Assembly (NCBI RefSeq): GCF_001927285.1
Contig: NZ_MSIG01000008.1
Coordinates: forward strand, 1 to 64,000
Direction: 5' to 3'
Origin: Mongoliimonas terrestris
Lineage (GTDB): Bacteria > Pseudomonadota > Alphaproteobacteria > Rhizobiales > Pleomorphomonadaceae
Length of the DNA stretch: 64,000 nucleotides
The notes beneath the pieces are model-generated. The model ran no database searches and had not been told where the DNA came from. It saw only the letters and a program-made list of their open reading frames with translations. The position numbers and the translations under genes are program-made. Position 1 is the stretch's first letter, and each line of letters starts with the position of its first letter. Shown here one piece after another: positions 9,073 to 17,749 of this stretch.

Positions 9073-9678
9073 ATGTCCCGACGGGTCACCGGACCGGAGA
9101 TCGAACGGCTGGTCCAGCTCCTTGCCCGGCTGCCCGGGCTCGGCCCGCGCTCGGCGCGCCGGGCCGCGCTGCAGCTCGTCAAGCGCAAGGACCAGCTGCT
9201 GATCCCGCTCGCCGAGGCGCTCGGCCGGGTGGGCGAGACCGTGCGCGTCTGCTCGTCCTGCGGCAACATCGATACCACCGACCCGTGCTTCGTCTGCACC
9301 GATCCGCGCCGGGACGCCAGCACCATCGTGGTGGTGGAGGACGTCTCCGACCTCTGGGCGCTGGAGCGCTCCGGCGCGGTGGACGCCCGCTACCACGTCC
9401 TCGGCGGCGTCCTCTCCCCCCTCAACGGCATCGGCCCCGACGACCTCGACATCGCCGGTCTGGTGGAACGGGCCCACGATCCCGCCGTCAAGGAGGTGAT
9501 ATTGGCCGTCAACGCCACGGTCGACGGCCAGACCACCGCCCATTACGTGACCGACCGGCTGCAGGGCCTGGACGTCAAGGTCTCCCGGCTCGCCCACGGG
9601 GTGCCGGTCGGCGGCGAGCTCGACTACCTCGACGAGGGCACCCTCGCGGCCGCCATCCGGGCCCGCACACCGTTCTGA
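9073..9678 (+). CDS. recR: Recombination mediator RecR
   Basis: A 201-residue protein of the RecFOR pathway that helps load RecA on gapped DNA. It has a helix-hairpin-helix at residues 20-35 ([16 protein letters not shown]), a C4 zinc finger at Cys60, Cys63, Cys72 and Cys75 ([16 protein letters not shown]), and a Toprim domain that starts at ASTIVVVED and includes [15 protein letters not shown]. The length is the family standard. It begins 25 bp after ybaB, so dnaX, ybaB and recR are probably transcribed together. All key residues are intact. Confidence 0.97.
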   Translation: MSRRVTGPEIERLVQLLARLPGLGPRSARRAALQLVKRKDQLLIPLAEALGRVGETVRVCSSCGNIDTTDPCFVCTDPRRDASTIVVVEDVSDLWALERSGAVDARYHVLGGVLSPLNGIGPDDLDIAGLVERAHDPAVKEVILAVNATVDGQTTAHYVTDRLQGLDVKVSRLAHGVPVGGELDYLDEGTLAAAIRARTPF

Positions 9679-9704
9679 TCGTTCGGCTTTTCGTCTCCGC
9701 GCCG

Positions 9705-10130
9705 TCAGGCGAGGGACGCGTCCAGCGTTACCGTGATGGCGCCGAGGGCCCGCGACACCGGGCATTCGGCCTTGGCCTTGTCGGCGAGTTCGCGGAACTT
9801 GGCTTCATCGATCCCCGGCACGGTCGCCGTCAGGGTAAGGGCGCTGCCCGTGATGCCGGTGCCGGGCACGAGCTCCACCGCCGCGCTCGCCTCCAGCCGC
9901 TCCGCCGGGGTGCCGTTCTCGGCGAGGAAGTGGGAGAGCTGCATGGCAAAGCAGCCTGCGTGGGCGGCCGCGAGCAACTCCTCCGGGTTGGTGCCGGACC
10001 GGCCGCTTTCGTCCTCGAACCGGGACTTGAAAGAATAGGGCTGGCTGGAGAAGGCCCCGCTCTGGGTGTCGATCGTGCCCGTGCCGTCCTTGAGGGCCCC
10101 GCTCCAGACCGCTGTCGCCGTGCGCTTCAT
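9705..10130 (-). CDS. OsmC family peroxiredoxin
   Basis: A 141-residue cytoplasmic thiol peroxidase for organic hydroperoxides. The two family cysteines are visible: Cys60 in ELLAAAHAGCFAM and Cys123 in AECPVSRAL, with the activating Glu in TNPEELL just before the first. The sequence resembles the OsmC subgroup rather than Ohr. It is convergent with recR (26 bp between stops) and is followed upstream by a gene of the same direction about 150 bp away, so it probably has its own promoter. General stress induction is common for the subgroup, but I see no clear regulatory motif in front of it. Confidence 0.93.
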   Translation of the reverse strand: MKRTATAVWSGALKDGTGTIDTQSGAFSSQPYSFKSRFEDESGRSGTNPEELLAAAHAGCFAMQLSHFLAENGTPAERLEASAAVELVPGTGITGSALTLTATVPGIDEAKFRELADKAKAECPVSRALGAITVTLDASLA

Positions 10131-10284
10131 GACGTCTCTCCCGTCCTCGTATCGATGCGGCCACCGTCGCCGGGTCGAGACCGCGGCGGAGGCGGCGCCG
10201 CCCGAGAAATCGGGCGGCGAAAAGGACTATAGGGCGCAACCGCGAGAGGTCGATGACGGCGCGGCGGCCGGGACCGGAACGCTC

Positions 10285-11676
10285 TCAGGCGAGGCGCAGG
10301 TACCAGGCGTAGTCGCGGTCGGTGACCTCGGCGAAGAAGCGGTCGCACTCCGCCTCCTTGATGGTGAGGAAGATGTCGGTGAATCGCTCGCCGAGCCGCC
10401 GCTTCAGCACCTCCGACTGGCGGGCGCGCCGGAGCGCCTCCGGCCAGGCCCGCGGCAGGCTCGGCGCGATCTGCTGGTAGCCGTTGCCGGTGATGGGCTC
10501 GGACGGCTGAAGTCCTTTCTCCACACCTTCCAGCATGCCGGCGAGCACCGCCGCCATGGCGACGTAAGGATTGGCGTCGGCCCCGCACACTCGGTGTTCC
10601 AGGTGGCGCGTCTTCGGCGGTCCGGCGGTGACGCGGATGGGCACCGAGCGGTTGTCGATCGCCCAGGCCGGCCCGACCGGCGCGTAGGAGTTGGCCCGGA
10701 AGCGCCGGTAGGAGTTGGCGTTCGGGGCGAAGAAGGCCATGCCCTCCGCCATGGTGGCCTCCAGGCCGGCGATCGCCTGGCGGAGGAGCGCGTTGCCGGC
10801 CGGCTCGTCGCCGGCGAAGAGGTTGGCGCCGGCCTCGTCGGCGAAGCTCACGTGAAGGTGGGTGCCGGACCCGGCGAAGCCCTGGTAGGGCTTGGCCATG
10901 AAGGTGGCCGCATAGCCGTGCTTCTCCGCCACGCCCTTGACGAGGCGCTTCCAGAGGATGGCGTCGTCGCAGGCGCGCAGAACGTCGGTCCGGTGTTCCA
11001 GCACGATCTCCAGCTGGCCCGGCGAATACTCCGATATGAGCGTGCGCGCCGGCAGTCCGGCGATCTCCGCCGCCCGGTAGACGTCGTCGAGAAAGCCGGA
11101 AAAGTCGGAGAGATCCTGGATCAGGTAGGCCTGCAGCTCGCCCTGGCGGAAGCCGTTCGGCGCCGTCGGCGGCACCGCCCGGCCCTCGGCGGCGGCCTTG
11201 CCGTCGAGAAGGTAGAACTCCAGCTCCACCGCCGCCACCGGCTGAAAGCCCGCGGCCCGGCAGGCCTCGGCCACCCGCACCAGGGCGTGGCGCGGGTCGG
11301 CCTCGGTGCCGCGCCCGTCCGCCTCGAAGGAGGTGAGGATGAACTGGGCCGTCGGCGTCGCCCGCCAGGGCGAGCGGACGAGGCTGCCCTTCACCGGCCG
11401 GCACAGGCGGTCGCTGTCGCCCTCGTCCCAGACGAGCCCGGTCTCCTCCACGTCTGCGCCGCGCATGTCGAGCGACAGGATGGAGCAGGGCAGCGGCCGG
11501 CCGGTGCGGTAGGCGCCCATCATCTCCTCCCGCCGGAGGATCTTGCCCCGCTGGACCCCGGACGGGTCGGTGAGGAAGCACTCGAACTGCACCACGTCCG
11601 GATTGGCGGCAAGGAAGGCCTCGGCTTCGGACGGGTCGGCGATATAGGCGGGACGGTCGGACACGGGCGGGATCAC
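10285..11676 (-). CDS. Glutamine synthetase family protein (gamma-glutamylamine synthetase-like)
   Basis: A 463-residue ATP-dependent ligase of the type I glutamine synthetase fold, shorter than GlnA. The N-terminal beta-grasp part includes FLTDPSGVQRGKIL, and the catalytic domain shows VELEFYLLDG (metal-binding Glu), GSGTHLHVSF (the ATP and metal loop with His) and NANSYRRFRANSYAP. These match the PuuA/GlnA3-type subgroup that joins glutamate to an amine. It starts with GTG overlapping the stop of the upstream aminotransferase by four bases (GTGA), so the two are translationally coupled. Together they look like an amine or polyamine degradation unit; the amine itself cannot be told. Confidence 0.9.
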   Translation of the reverse strand: MIPPVSDRPAYIADPSEAEAFLAANPDVVQFECFLTDPSGVQRGKILRREEMMGAYRTGRPLPCSILSLDMRGADVEETGLVWDEGDSDRLCRPVKGSLVRSPWRATPTAQFILTSFEADGRGTEADPRHALVRVAEACRAAGFQPVAAVELEFYLLDGKAAAEGRAVPPTAPNGFRQGELQAYLIQDLSDFSGFLDDVYRAAEIAGLPARTLISEYSPGQLEIVLEHRTDVLRACDDAILWKRLVKGVAEKHGYAATFMAKPYQGFAGSGTHLHVSFADEAGANLFAGDEPAGNALLRQAIAGLEATMAEGMAFFAPNANSYRRFRANSYAPVGPAWAIDNRSVPIRVTAGPPKTRHLEHRVCGADANPYVAMAAVLAGMLEGVEKGLQPSEPITGNGYQQIAPSLPRAWPEALRRARQSEVLKRRLGERFTDIFLTIKEAECDRFFAEVTDRDYAWYLRLA

Positions 11677-13031
11677 CGAGCAAGCAGGGAGAGGACGTCG
11701 TCGAGGGCGGCCACCAGCCGGTCCACATGGTCCGGGCGGGTGGCGGGGGAGACGAGCGTCATGTTGTGGAAGGGCGTGACGACGACGCCCCGGTTGAGAA
11801 GCCCCAGGTGGACGGCGGACTCCACGCCGTGGTCGATGCTGGCGGCCGCCTCGGCCCCGTCGCGAAGGGGCGCCGTGCTATGGACGATCTCCGCGCGGGC
11901 GCCGAGCCGGGTCACCGACCAGGGCAGGCCGTGGCGGGCGATCACGGCCGAAACGTCGTCGGCGAGCCGGGCGGAAAGCGCCAGCATGTGGTCGTAGGCG
12001 GCGGGCGTCATCATGGCCTCGAGGGTCGCCCGCATGGCGGCGAGCTGCAGCCGGTTGCCCGAGAGCGTGGTGCCGATGCCCGAATAGCCGGCCGGCCGGC
12101 GCGCGTCCACCGCCTGCATGGCGGCCTCCACGGCAGCGGTGAAGCCGAACACCGCCGCCGGCAGGCCGCCGGCGATCGGCTTGCCGACCACCAGGAAATC
12201 CGGTGCGAGGCCGTGCGCCCGGGCATAGCCGCCGCGCGCCGTCGAAATGGTGTGGGTCTCGTCCAGGCAAAGGAGAGTGCCGGCCGCCCGGCAGGCGTCG
12301 GCGACGGCGTCCAGGAAGCCCGGCGCGGGCAGCACCATGGCGGTGTTGGTGAGCGCGGGTTCGGTGAGCACCAGGGCGACGTCGCCCCGGGCGAGCTCCG
12401 CCGCCACCGCCGCCGGGTCGTTGAACGGACAGCAGACCGTGGTGGCGGCGATGTCCGCCACCTGGCCGAGGAGGCCGGGCCGGACCACCGTGCGGCCGTC
12501 GAGCGCCCGGGTGACGAAGACGTCGTCCACCTGGCCGTGGTAGCAGCCCTCGAAGACGAGGATGCGCGGCCGGCCGGTGATGGCCCGGGCCCAGCGGATC
12601 ACCGCCCGATTGGCGTCGCTCGCCGTCTGGGTCACCTGCCAGTAGGGCAGGGCGAACGTCTCGGCGAGGAGGTCGCCGACCACGGCCGTCTCGGTGGACG
12701 GCAGCATGGCGGTGAGACCGCCCTCGGCCGCCGCCGCGATCGCCGCCACCACGGGGGGAGGGGCGTGGCCGAACATGGCGCCGGTGTCGCCAAGGCAGAA
12801 GTCCGCCAGCCCATGCCCGTCCGCGTCGGTGAGGTCGGCGCCGGTCGCCCGGGCGACCACAAGCGGAAAGGGCGTGCCCCAGTCCTTCATCCAGTGCAGC
12901 GGAACGCCGCCGGGAAAATGCCGACCGGCCGCCTCGGCGAGCGCCCGGGACGCCGGGTTCCGGTCGATGAAGCGCGCCCGCTCGGACATCAGGAAGGCGG
13001 CGGCGCGCTCGGAAAGGGCGGTGGGGGTCAT
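11673..13031 (-). CDS. Class III PLP-dependent aminotransferase (glutamate-1-semialdehyde aminomutase-like)
   Basis: A 452-residue PLP enzyme of fold type I. I use the ATG at 13031 (MTPTALSERAAAF); an upstream extension is possible but reads as non-conserved and would enter the divergent promoter region. LVFEGCYHGQVDD is the family segment that contacts the cofactor phosphate side, LLCLDETHTISTARGG holds the Asp that pairs with the pyridine nitrogen, and VVGKPIAGGLPAAVFGF holds the Schiff-base Lys. The closest named relatives by motif are glutamate-1-semialdehyde 2,1-aminomutases and omega-aminotransferases. Linked to a gamma-glutamylamine-type ligase by a GTGA overlap, it is more likely catabolic than a heme-synthesis enzyme. 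Confidence 0.88.
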   Translation of the reverse strand: MTPTALSERAAAFLMSERARFIDRNPASRALAEAAGRHFPGGVPLHWMKDWGTPFPLVVARATGADLTDADGHGLADFCLGDTGAMFGHAPPPVVAAIAAAAEGGLTAMLPSTETAVVGDLLAETFALPYWQVTQTASDANRAVIRWARAITGRPRILVFEGCYHGQVDDVFVTRALDGRTVVRPGLLGQVADIAATTVCCPFNDPAAVAAELARGDVALVLTEPALTNTAMVLPAPGFLDAVADACRAAGTLLCLDETHTISTARGGYARAHGLAPDFLVVGKPIAGGLPAAVFGFTAAVEAAMQAVDARRPAGYSGIGTTLSGNRLQLAAMRATLEAMMTPAAYDHMLALSARLADDVSAVIARHGLPWSVTRLGARAEIVHSTAPLRDGAEAAASIDHGVESAVHLGLLNRGVVVTPFHNMTLVSPATRPDHVDRLVAALDDVLSLLAR

Positions 13032-13196
13032 GAGATCGTCGGATATCGAATGGGTGGCGCACGAAGCCACGGCCGGCACGCCTTGTCCAGTCATACCCAC
13101 GAACAACCGGTTGCCTCCGAACCGCCCGGATGGGTTGTCATGGGTTGCCAGAGCGGGCGCGGGCGGACAAAAGAATGCGTATAACAATATAGGTCA

Positions 13197-14375
13197 ATGC
13201 CGATGCCCTGGTGCCGCCTCCCCGCCCTCCTCCTCGCGCTTGCCCTCGCCGCCTGCGCGGGCCGGCCGGACGACGGGGCTCTGATCCCGACCGACGTGGC
13301 GGCGCCGGGCGCCGAGCGGGTCGACGTGCTGGTCGCCACCACGCGGCTGCGCGAGCCGGAGACCGCCGCGATGTTCTCCGGCGAGCGGTCCGAGGGCATC
13401 GATTTTGCCCATCTGGCGGTGTCGATCCCGCCGAACCACAAGCCCGGCACGGTGGAATGGCCGCCCCGGGCGCCCGGCGATCCGTCACGGCACTTCGTCA
13501 CGCGGGAGCGCAGCTATCTCGACGGCGAGGCCGCCTTCAAGGCGCGGCTGAAGGCGGCCGTCGCCGCAAAGGCGCCGGAGGACCGGACAGTGTTCGTGTT
13601 CGTGCACGGCTACAACACCACCTTCGACGAGGGGGTCTACCGGCTCGCCCAGATCGACCACGACACCGGGTTCGGCGGCGTGCCGGTGCTGTTCACCTGG
13701 GCCTCGCGCGGCTCGATCCTCGACTATGTGTACGACCGCGACAGCGCCACCGTCGCCCGCGACGCCCTGGAGCTCACCTTGCGCCTCGCCGCCGAAAGCG
13801 GCGCCCGCAACGTGGTGCTGTTCGCCCACTCCATGGGCAACTGGGTGGCGGTCGAGGCTCTGCGGCAGGCCAAGATCAGCGGCCGCCCGGACCTCGGCGG
13901 CAAGCTCTCCGACGTGGTGCTGGCCTCGCCGGACATCGACGTGGACGTGTTCAAGGCGCAGATGGACCGCTACGGCGTGCCCGACAAGCCCTTCATCATG
14001 ATGGTGTCGACCGACGACCGGGCGCTTCTGGTCTCGTCCATCCTCGCCGGCGACAAGCCGCGCGTCGGCGGCTACACGGAAGACACCGCCGCCATCGCCA
14101 GCCTCGGGGTGATCGTCGTCGACCTCACCAACGTGGAGGGCCTCGACGGCCTCAACCACGACAAGTTCAACGCCGTCGCGCCCGGCTTCCTGCGCCGCCT
14201 GCGCGACCGGCTGGCGGCGGGCGACGACCTGGAGTTCGAGGCGACCAGCGTCGGCGAGACGATCGGCACGCTCGGCCGCAACATCGGCGGCGCGGTCGGC
14301 ACCACCGCCGGCGTGATCATCACCACGCCGGCCGCCATCCTGACGGCGCCGGTGGAGGCCATCATCCGGCGCTGA
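13197..14375 (+). CDS. Lipoprotein alpha/beta hydrolase (DUF900 family)
   Basis: A roughly 390-residue predicted lipoprotein: the N-terminus has a hydrophobic run ending in the lipobox LAAC (Cys near residue 20). The core is an alpha/beta hydrolase of the DUF900 group, with FVHGYNTTFDEGVYR for the oxyanion region and AHSMGNW as the nucleophile elbow, then ASPDIDVDVF and NHDKF near the expected Asp and His. ATG codons at 13197 and 13203 are both possible; AGG at 13191 fits the second better. The C-terminal 60 residues are Gly/Ala/Thr-rich (TIGTLGRNIGGAVGTTAGV) and may interact with the membrane. The substrate is unknown. It is divergent from the aminotransferase gene. Confidence 0.85.
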   Translation: MPMPWCRLPALLLALALAACAGRPDDGALIPTDVAAPGAERVDVLVATTRLREPETAAMFSGERSEGIDFAHLAVSIPPNHKPGTVEWPPRAPGDPSRHFVTRERSYLDGEAAFKARLKAAVAAKAPEDRTVFVFVHGYNTTFDEGVYRLAQIDHDTGFGGVPVLFTWASRGSILDYVYDRDSATVARDALELTLRLAAESGARNVVLFAHSMGNWVAVEALRQAKISGRPDLGGKLSDVVLASPDIDVDVFKAQMDRYGVPDKPFIMMVSTDDRALLVSSILAGDKPRVGGYTEDTAAIASLGVIVVDLTNVEGLDGLNHDKFNAVAPGFLRRLRDRLAAGDDLEFEATSVGETIGTLGRNIGGAVGTTAGVIITTPAAILTAPVEAIIRR

Positions 14376-14417
14376 GGCGGGGCCGCCGGGCGCGCACGGG
14401 GGCGGCGCCCGGCCCGG

Positions 14418-15275
14418 TCAGTAGCCTTCGGTGAGGACGCGGGCCTTGGCGATCTCGTCGAGCGCCTTCAGGTCGGCGAGGAAGCCCGGGATCCAGGACA
14501 GCGGCAGCATGTTCGGGCCGTCGGACGGGGCATTGTCCGGGTCGTCGTGCGCCTCGGCGAACACGGCGGCGCAGCCGACCGCCGTGGCGGCGCGGGCGAG
14601 CGTCGGCGCGAAGGCGCGCTTGCCGCCGGACGAGGTGCCGCGCCCGCCGGGCTCCTGCACCGAATGGGTGGCGTCGAATACCACCGGGTAGCCGGTCTCG
14701 GCCATGATCGGAAGGCCGCGGAAGTCCGTCACCAGGGCGCCGTAGCCGAACGAGGTGCCGCGGTCGCAAAGAAGCAGGTTCTCGTTGCCCGTGGAGGCGA
14801 TCTTGTCGGCGACGTTCGCCATGTCCCACGGGGCGAGGAACTGGCCCTTCTTCACGTTGACGCACTTGCCGGTCTCGCCGGCGGCGATCAGAAGGTCGGT
14901 CTGGCGGCAGAGGAAGGCCGGGATCTGGATGATGTCCACCACCTCGGCGGCCCGGCGGGCCTGGGCGATGTCGTGGATGTCGGTGAGCACCGGGCAGCCG
15001 TAGGTCTCGCGCACGGCGGCGAGGATCTCCAGGCCGGCCTCGATGCCGACGCCGCGCTGGCCCTTCAGGGAGGTGCGGTTCGCCTTGTCGTAGGACGACT
15101 TGTAGACGAAGGGCACGTCCGCCTTGGCGGTCGCCTCGGCGAGCGCGTCGGCGATGCGGAAGGCGTGGTCGCGGCTTTCGATCTGGCAGGGGCCGGAGAT
15201 GAGCACGAAGGGAAGCTCGTTTCCGAACGTGACGCGACCGACCGGGACGGTCTTCTGGGGCGTGGCGATGGCCAT
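14418..15275 (-). CDS. kdsA: 3-deoxy-8-phosphooctulonate synthase (Kdo8P synthase)
   Basis: A 285-residue cytosolic enzyme that condenses phosphoenolpyruvate with arabinose 5-phosphate for lipopolysaccharide Kdo. Core motifs are YKSSYDKANRTSLKGQRGVG, IIQIPAFLCRQTDLL, NVKKGQFLAPWDM and DATHSVQEPGG. Cys30 in ISGPCQIES, the His of DATHS, the Glu of FAEAH and the Asp of APSDG form the full metal-binding set, so this is the metal-dependent class rather than the E. coli metal-free class, which has Asn at the first position. It starts 32 bp after the kdsD stop, and the pair supplies and uses arabinose 5-phosphate in one operon. Confidence 0.97.
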   Translation of the reverse strand: MAIATPQKTVPVGRVTFGNELPFVLISGPCQIESRDHAFRIADALAEATAKADVPFVYKSSYDKANRTSLKGQRGVGIEAGLEILAAVRETYGCPVLTDIHDIAQARRAAEVVDIIQIPAFLCRQTDLLIAAGETGKCVNVKKGQFLAPWDMANVADKIASTGNENLLLCDRGTSFGYGALVTDFRGLPIMAETGYPVVFDATHSVQEPGGRGTSSGGKRAFAPTLARAATAVGCAAVFAEAHDDPDNAPSDGPNMLPLSWIPGFLADLKALDEIAKARVLTEGY

Positions 15276-15307
15276 CTTGGTGATCCTTCGGGGCTCGGCC
15301 GGGCGGG

Positions 15308-16279
15308 TCAGGCGACGCCGGCGCGCAACAGGTCGAGCACGTGGACGATGCCGACCGGCTTACGATCTTCGACGACAAAAAGCACGCTGATCTGGCGCGC
15401 CTGCATGAATTCCAGACCCTCGCCGGCGATCACGTCCGGCCGGATCGTCTTGGGGTTGCGGCTCATGACCGCGTCGACCGTCTCGGCGAGCAGCGTCGCC
15501 GACATGTGGCGGCGAAGGTCGCCGTCGGTGATGACGCCGACGAGGTCGCCCTCCCGGTCGACGATGCCGACGACGCCGAAGCCGCGGGAGGTCATCTCCA
15601 TCAGCGCCTCCGACATGGGCGCGCCCTCCGACAGCAGCGGCATGCGCTCGCCGCTGTGCATCAGGTCGCGCACGAAGGTCAATTGCGCGCCGAGCTTGCC
15701 GCCCGGGTGGAAGACCCGGAAGTCGATGGCCGAGAAGCCCTTCTCCTCCAGGAGCGCGATCGCCAGGGCGTCGCCGACGGCCAGCTGCAGGAGCGTGGAC
15801 GTGGTGGGCGCCAGCCCGTTCGGGCAGGCCTCCTGCACCTTCGGCAGCACCAGCGCCACGTCCGCGTTGCGGGCGAGGGTGGACTGCGCCCCGGAGGTGA
15901 GGGCGATCAACGGCACGTCGAAGCGGCGCGCGTAGGTGAGGATGTCGGCAAGCTCGGTGGTCTCGCCCGACCAGGAGAGCGCCAGCACCACGTCGCGTCG
16001 GTCGATCATGCCGAGGTCGCCATGGCTGGCCTCGCCGGCATGAACGAAATAGGCCGGCGTGCCGGTGGAGGCGAAGGTGGCGGCGAGCTTGCGGCCGATA
16101 TGGCCGCTCTTGCCGACGCCGACCACGATCAGCCGGCCGGCGGCGCCGAGGATGACCCGGGCCGCCTCGGCGAGACGGATGCCGAGGTCTCCGGCGCGGA
16201 TCTCGGTGCGGACGGCCTCGATGGCGTCCGTGGCGATGTCGAGGGTCCTCAGGGCGGAGGCCGTCGTCTTGGAAGGCAT
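15308..16279 (-). CDS. kdsD: D-arabinose 5-phosphate isomerase (KpsF/GutQ family)
   Basis: A 323-residue enzyme that turns ribulose 5-phosphate into arabinose 5-phosphate for Kdo. The SIS domain covers roughly residues 35-180, with VVGVGKSGHIGRKLAATFAS, HAGEASHGDLGM and LSWSGETTELADIL. Two CBS domains follow near residues 200-323. I start at MPSKTTASAL (16279) since it has an AGGA-like site and matches the family length; the longer frame adds 14 unconserved residues. The direct neighbour kdsA uses its product, which supports the Kdo role over a sugar-alcohol role. Confidence 0.95.
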   Translation of the reverse strand: MPSKTTASALRTLDIATDAIEAVRTEIRAGDLGIRLAEAARVILGAAGRLIVVGVGKSGHIGRKLAATFASTGTPAYFVHAGEASHGDLGMIDRRDVVLALSWSGETTELADILTYARRFDVPLIALTSGAQSTLARNADVALVLPKVQEACPNGLAPTTSTLLQLAVGDALAIALLEEKGFSAIDFRVFHPGGKLGAQLTFVRDLMHSGERMPLLSEGAPMSEALMEMTSRGFGVVGIVDREGDLVGVITDGDLRRHMSATLLAETVDAVMSRNPKTIRPDVIAGEGLEFMQARQISVLFVVEDRKPVGIVHVLDLLRAGVA

Positions 16280-16331
16280 GGCGGGAGGGTCCTGATCGGC
16301 CCTTTGGCCGCGCCGTGCCACGGTCGCGGCG

Positions 16332-17324
16332 TCAGGGCCGGCTGTTGCGCTTGCGGAGCGAATCCTCCCAGGAAAGGGCGTGGGACACGATCGTGTCCAG
16401 GTTCGCGTGTTTCGGCGCCCAGCCGAGGAGGTCGCGGATCCTTGTGGAATCGGCGATCAGGGCGGACGGGTCGCCGGCGCGACGGTCTGCGATTTCGACG
16501 GCAAAGTCCACCCCCGACACCCGCTTCACCGCGTCGATCACCTCAAGCACCGAATAGCCGGTGCCGTAGCCGCAGTTGCAGGTGAGGCTGGCGCCCCCCT
16601 CCATCAGGTGGGCGAGGGCGAGGACGTGGGCCTCGATCAGGTCGCTGACGTGGATGTAGTCGCGCAGGCACGTGCCGTCCGGCGTCGGGTAGTCGGTGCC
16701 GAACACGCGCATCATCGGCCGTTCGCCGAGGGCGGTCTGGCTGGCGATCTTGATGAGGTGGGTGGCGTTCGGGGTCGACTGGCCGGTGCGGCCGGCCGGG
16801 TCGGCGCCGGCCACGTTGAAGTAGCGCAGCACCGCATAGCGCAGCCCGTGGGCGGCGGCGGTGTCGCGCAGCATCACCTCGGTCATCAGCTTGGACCAGC
16901 CGTAGGGAGAGACCGGCGCCGGCGCCATGGTCTCGTCGATCAGCGCCCGCTGCGGCTCGCCGTAGACGGCGGCGGTGGAGGAGAACAGGAAGGACTGAAC
17001 GCCGCCGCGCACCGCCGCCTCGATCAGCGCCCGGGATTTGACGGTGTTGTTCAGGTAGTATTTCAGCGGGTCGACCACCGATTCCGGCACCACGATGGAG
17101 CCGGCGAAATGGGCGATGCCAGTGATGCCGTGGCGGGCGATCAGGCCTTCCACGAGAGGCTGGTCGCCGATGTCGCCCACCACCAGCGTGGCCGCAGGCG
17201 GCAGCACCGCGTCGAAGCCGGTGGAAAGATCGTCCACCACCACCACCGTTTCGCCGCGGTCCACCAGAGCGTGGACCATGTGGCTGCCGATGTAGCCCGC
17301 TCCGCCCGTCACAAGGATCGCCAT
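16332..17324 (-). CDS. galE: UDP-glucose 4-epimerase
   Basis: A 330-residue NAD-dependent extended SDR enzyme that interconverts UDP-glucose and UDP-galactose. The NAD-binding glycine motif TGGAGYIGS lies at residues 5-13; SSTAAVYGEP carries the Ser/Thr and SPYGWSKLMTEVML the catalytic Tyr-x3-Lys. Later motifs YFNVAGADP, DGTCLRDYIHVSDL and NCGYGTGYSVLEV are specific for GalE. I start at the ATG at 17324, which has GGAGA before it; the longer frame has no family counterpart. It precedes kdsD by about 50 bp in the same direction, so nucleotide-sugar supply and Kdo synthesis may be co-transcribed. Confidence 0.96.
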   Translation of the reverse strand: MAILVTGGAGYIGSHMVHALVDRGETVVVVDDLSTGFDAVLPPAATLVVGDIGDQPLVEGLIARHGITGIAHFAGSIVVPESVVDPLKYYLNNTVKSRALIEAAVRGGVQSFLFSSTAAVYGEPQRALIDETMAPAPVSPYGWSKLMTEVMLRDTAAAHGLRYAVLRYFNVAGADPAGRTGQSTPNATHLIKIASQTALGERPMMRVFGTDYPTPDGTCLRDYIHVSDLIEAHVLALAHLMEGGASLTCNCGYGTGYSVLEVIDAVKRVSGVDFAVEIADRRAGDPSALIADSTRIRDLLGWAPKHANLDTIVSHALSWEDSLRKRNSRP

Positions 17325-17639
17325 GTTGCCGTCTCCGCCGCCGCCGGTTCCGGAGCGTCGGCCTTCGACACCCCGTCTGGCGTCAATAGGCGAGCACAAA
17401 GCCCATGGCAATTCGGGAGGCGCCGTTGGTCTGGTGAAACGAAAAACGCGGTCAACGGCGCCGCAGGCCGGTTAAGCCATTGCTCACCACGATCGAAATC
17501 TGCGGTGTGTTCCGCTCATCGTGCCTGCCCGGACCGGCCGGTGCGAAACGCGGTTTTCGCACCCGGTTCGTAGGGTCGGCTTCGCCAGCTCGAGGCGCCG
17601 TCACAGCCCGTGCCGGGCGGGGGGTCGGACGCGAGCCGG
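17325..17639. other. Intergenic region between galE and the response regulator gene
   Basis: No convincing coding region here. It forms the divergent upstream region of galE and of the response regulator gene, and its right side passes into AT-rich sequence holding the CtrA-type motifs at 17640-17678. Confidence 0.6.
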
Positions 17640-17654
17640 TTAACCAACTGTTAA
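17640..17654. promoter_or_regulatory. CtrA-type binding site (perfect TTAA-N7-TTAA)
   Basis: TTAA at 17640-17643, seven bases, and TTAA at 17651-17654 match the full consensus of the alphaproteobacterial cell-cycle regulator CtrA. The local sequence is AT-rich against a very GC-rich background and lies about 95 bp before the response regulator start. Confidence 0.65.
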
Positions 17655-17663
17655 TCATACTGG

Positions 17664-17678
17664 TTGAAGGGTTGTTAA
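17664..17678. promoter_or_regulatory. Second CtrA-type site (TTGA-N7-TTAA)
   Basis: TTGA at 17664-17667 and TTAA at 17675-17678 are seven bases apart, one mismatch from consensus. It is 24 bp from the perfect site, close to two helical turns, so two CtrA dimers could bind the same face. Confidence 0.5.
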
Positions 17679-17749
17679 GGCCTTCGCCTTCGACGAGGCT
17701 GATGGGCGATTCGCAAGCCCGTCGAACGGGTTCGGCGGTGGGAGAGACA

